A stretch of 6,798 bases of DNA from JAWWBL01 sp033720975 (GTDB taxonomy: Bacteria > Actinomycetota > Acidimicrobiia > Spongiisociales > ZC4RG35), in assembly GCA_033720975.1 (NCBI GenBank), contig JAWWBL010000092.1, forward strand, positions 1 through 6,798. The letters are read 5' to 3'. Below the pieces are notes generated by a model. The model had not been told where the DNA came from and searched no databases. It was given only the letters and a program-made list of their open reading frames with translations. This document shows positions 5,532 to 6,798 of this stretch, piece after piece (position 1 is the first letter of the stretch; every line of letters begins with the position of its first letter). A program made the translations under genes and the position numbers.

Positions 5532-6798
5532 TCAGTCGACGCCCTCGAGGACCCAGGCCGCGGCGTCCAGGTCGGAAGCCGGTCCGCTCAGGCCGACCGC
5601 CACGAGCTGGTCGCCAAACTGAACCACGTAGTGCATCTCTTGGTCAGACTCTCCGCCAAGTGACGCATCGTCATGAGGGACCAGTGACCAGTTCACGCCA
5701 TCGCTCGAGACCCAGACTGTCGCTTCGGAGCCCTCTCCCGGTACATGCACGCTGAGCCCGACGGCAACAACTCCGTGGTCGCCAGCAGTGACTGCCATCA
5801 TCTGCTGGTACGACGGCCCGGCGAACACCTCGCTATGGGGGACCCTCTCCCAGTTCGCGCCATCGGGGGAGACCCAGACGGCGGCATCCGGCGGGATTTC
5901 AACCCACCAGTCCAACCCGACAGCCACAAGTCCCGGGCCTCCAGCGGTTACCCCGTACATACGCTGATCCCCCTCCGAGCTCAGCGCGTCTGAGACGACG
6001 CGTGTCCAAGCGGCGCCATCGATGGAAGTCCAGACCGCGGCGTCTTCCTCAAACGAGTCGATGTCGAACTCACGGCCAACCGCCACAAAGCCGGGCCCTC
6101 CGGCAGTGACAGCATCCATCTCCTGCCTCAAGGTTCCTCCCAGGTCCCCGTTGGCATCAGAGACTCTCGTCCAGGCCACCCCGTCCGGTGACGTCCAAAC
6201 CGCGGCGTCTGGGCTCTGAACTCCAACCATTCCGACCGCGACGAAGGTCGACCCATCGGTGGTCACGGCTCTCATCTCCGCGTAGTCCTCCTCGCCCGCG
6301 AATGCTTGATCGTCCGATACTCGGGTCCAGGAGATCCCGTCGGTCGAAGTCCAGACGACTGCAGTCCTGGACAAGAGGCGGGCTGAGGCGCCCACCGCAA
6401 CAAAGCCGGGGCCCCCAGCCGTGACATCGAACATCCACTGGCTCCCATTACCGCCAAAGATCGCCTCGTCGTGGGGCACTCGCGACCAGGCGAGGCCGTC
6501 GGTGGAAGTCCACACCGCGGCTGCCCGCGTCTCGGTGTCCCATCCGACAGCTACCAAGCCAGGACCTCCGACCGCCACCGAACTGATGACCTGGTCTCCT
6601 TCTCCGACGAAGTCGGTGCTGGACGAGCGCATGGCCGTGAAGTTTGCGACAGGTACCGATCCTCCTGTAGTGGTGGTCACGTCGTCGCCCGGGGGCGAGC
6701 CCGTCCCCCCGCCGGTCGTTGTGACCTGTGGATCCGGCTGGCTGCCCTCCGGCGGTTCTCCTGTGCATGCGGTGAGCACCAGGCAGGTGACGATCAAC
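5532..6798 (-). CDS. Seven-bladed beta-propeller lipoprotein, 5' end at the window edge
   Basis: The frame is open to the window edge. A TTG at 6797 is the only start-like codon there, but the true start is probably just outside, because the visible signal peptide (IVTCLVLTAC) lacks its charged N-terminus. LTAC is a lipobox; the Cys, residue 11 counted from 6797, would be lipidated and anchor the protein outside the membrane. A Thr/Gly/Pro-rich linker (about 12-48) follows. The rest is seven repeats of about 53 residues with the consensus VTAGGPGFVAVG, a variable loop, AAVWTSxDGxxWxRV, and another loop ending QxM. SxDGxxW resembles the Asp-box (SxDxGxTW) of BNR/sialidase-type propellers but is one residue shorter. 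There are no catalytic residues typical of sialidases and no other domain, so a binding or structural role is likely. It lies 8 bp upstream of the 878-residue-protein gene and is probably co-transcribed with it. Confidence 0.88.
   Translation of the reverse strand, partial: LIVTCLVLTACTGEPPEGSQPDPQVTTTGGGTGSPPGDDVTTTTGGSVPVANFTAMRSSSTDFVGEGDQVISSVAVGGPGLVAVGWDTETRAAAVWTSTDGLAWSRVPHDEAIFGGNGSQWMFDVTAGGPGFVAVGASARLLSRTAVVWTSTDGISWTRVSDDQAFAGEEDYAEMRAVTTDGSTFVAVGMVGVQSPDAAVWTSPDGVAWTRVSDANGDLGGTLRQEMDAVTAGGPGFVAVGREFDIDSFEEDAAVWTSIDGAAWTRVVSDALSSEGDQRMYGVTAGGPGLVAVGLDWWVEIPPDAAVWVSPDGANWERVPHSEVFAGPSYQQMMAVTAGDHGVVAVGLSVHVPGEGSEATVWVSSDGVNWSLVPHDDASLGGESDQEMHYVVQFGDQLVAVGLSGPASDLDAAAWVLEGVD
5535..6587 (-). 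repeat. Seven in-frame propeller repeats of about 53 codons
   Basis: Counting residues from 6797, the blades are 71-122, 123-175, 176-227, 228-280, 281-333, 334-388 and 389-421. In order they occupy 6587-6432, 6431-6273, 6272-6117, 6116-5958, 5957-5799, 5798-5634 and 5633-5535. Each begins around the VTAGG strand, continues with VAVG, and carries SxDGxxW, except the seventh, which stops at AAWVLEGVD. The missing part of blade seven is matched by residues 53-70 just before blade one, which align with the WTRV...FAGE segment of the other blades. This gives the interlocked ring closure typical of propellers. Blades 2-5 are the most alike. Confidence 0.85.

Noticed and set aside
5535..6587. The idea that the periodic sequence is a DNA-level tandem repeat or CRISPR-like array.
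   Set aside because: The periodicity is about 156-165 bp, in frame, and conserved mainly at the protein level. It is explained by propeller blades.
5532..6798. A sialidase (neuraminidase) call for the propeller protein.
   Set aside because: The Asp-box-like motifs alone are structural. The arginine triad and other catalytic residues of sialidases are not visible.

Overview
The window is high-GC (about 60% by eye), densely coded bacterial DNA. Secreted proteins carry Thr/Pro/Gly-rich linkers, one gene has a TANNNT hexamer placed for a leaderless start, and a divergent DUF1015 gene is present. Together these suggest an actinobacterium, possibly an uncultured Acidimicrobiia-like lineage. That placement is inference: no rRNA or other marker gene lies in the window.

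Layout from left to right. Positions 1-509 (minus) hold the first 169 codons of a secreted protein whose 3' end lies outside the window. Positions 510-622 are a divergent promoter region. Positions 623-1369 (plus) encode a dienelactone-hydrolase-family alpha/beta hydrolase with an intact Cys-Asp-His triad. Its stop codon abuts the stop of a convergent 65-residue two-helix membrane protein (1370-1567, minus). Next come a DUF1015 (COG4198) protein (1626-2780, minus) and an 878-residue membrane-anchored extracellular protein (2887-5523, minus). The last gene is a lipoprotein that is almost entirely a seven-bladed beta-propeller (5532-6798, minus, cut at its 5' end).

The two rightmost genes are only 8 bp apart and almost certainly co-transcribed. 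Both products should lie outside the membrane: one lipid-anchored propeller, and one bitopic protein whose ectodomain has two copies of a Cys-containing domain, a region resembling a zinc peptidase that has lost its HExxH, and a beta-rich C-terminal part with a CGFC tail. This pair is the most interesting content of the window and looks like a cell-surface binding or scaffold module of unknown function. The DUF1015 and small membrane-protein genes follow on the same strand after gaps of 106 and 58 bp; whether they belong to the same transcript is unclear. No tRNA, rRNA, CRISPR array, insertion sequence or phage gene was seen, and no gene-free stretch exceeds about 115 bp.
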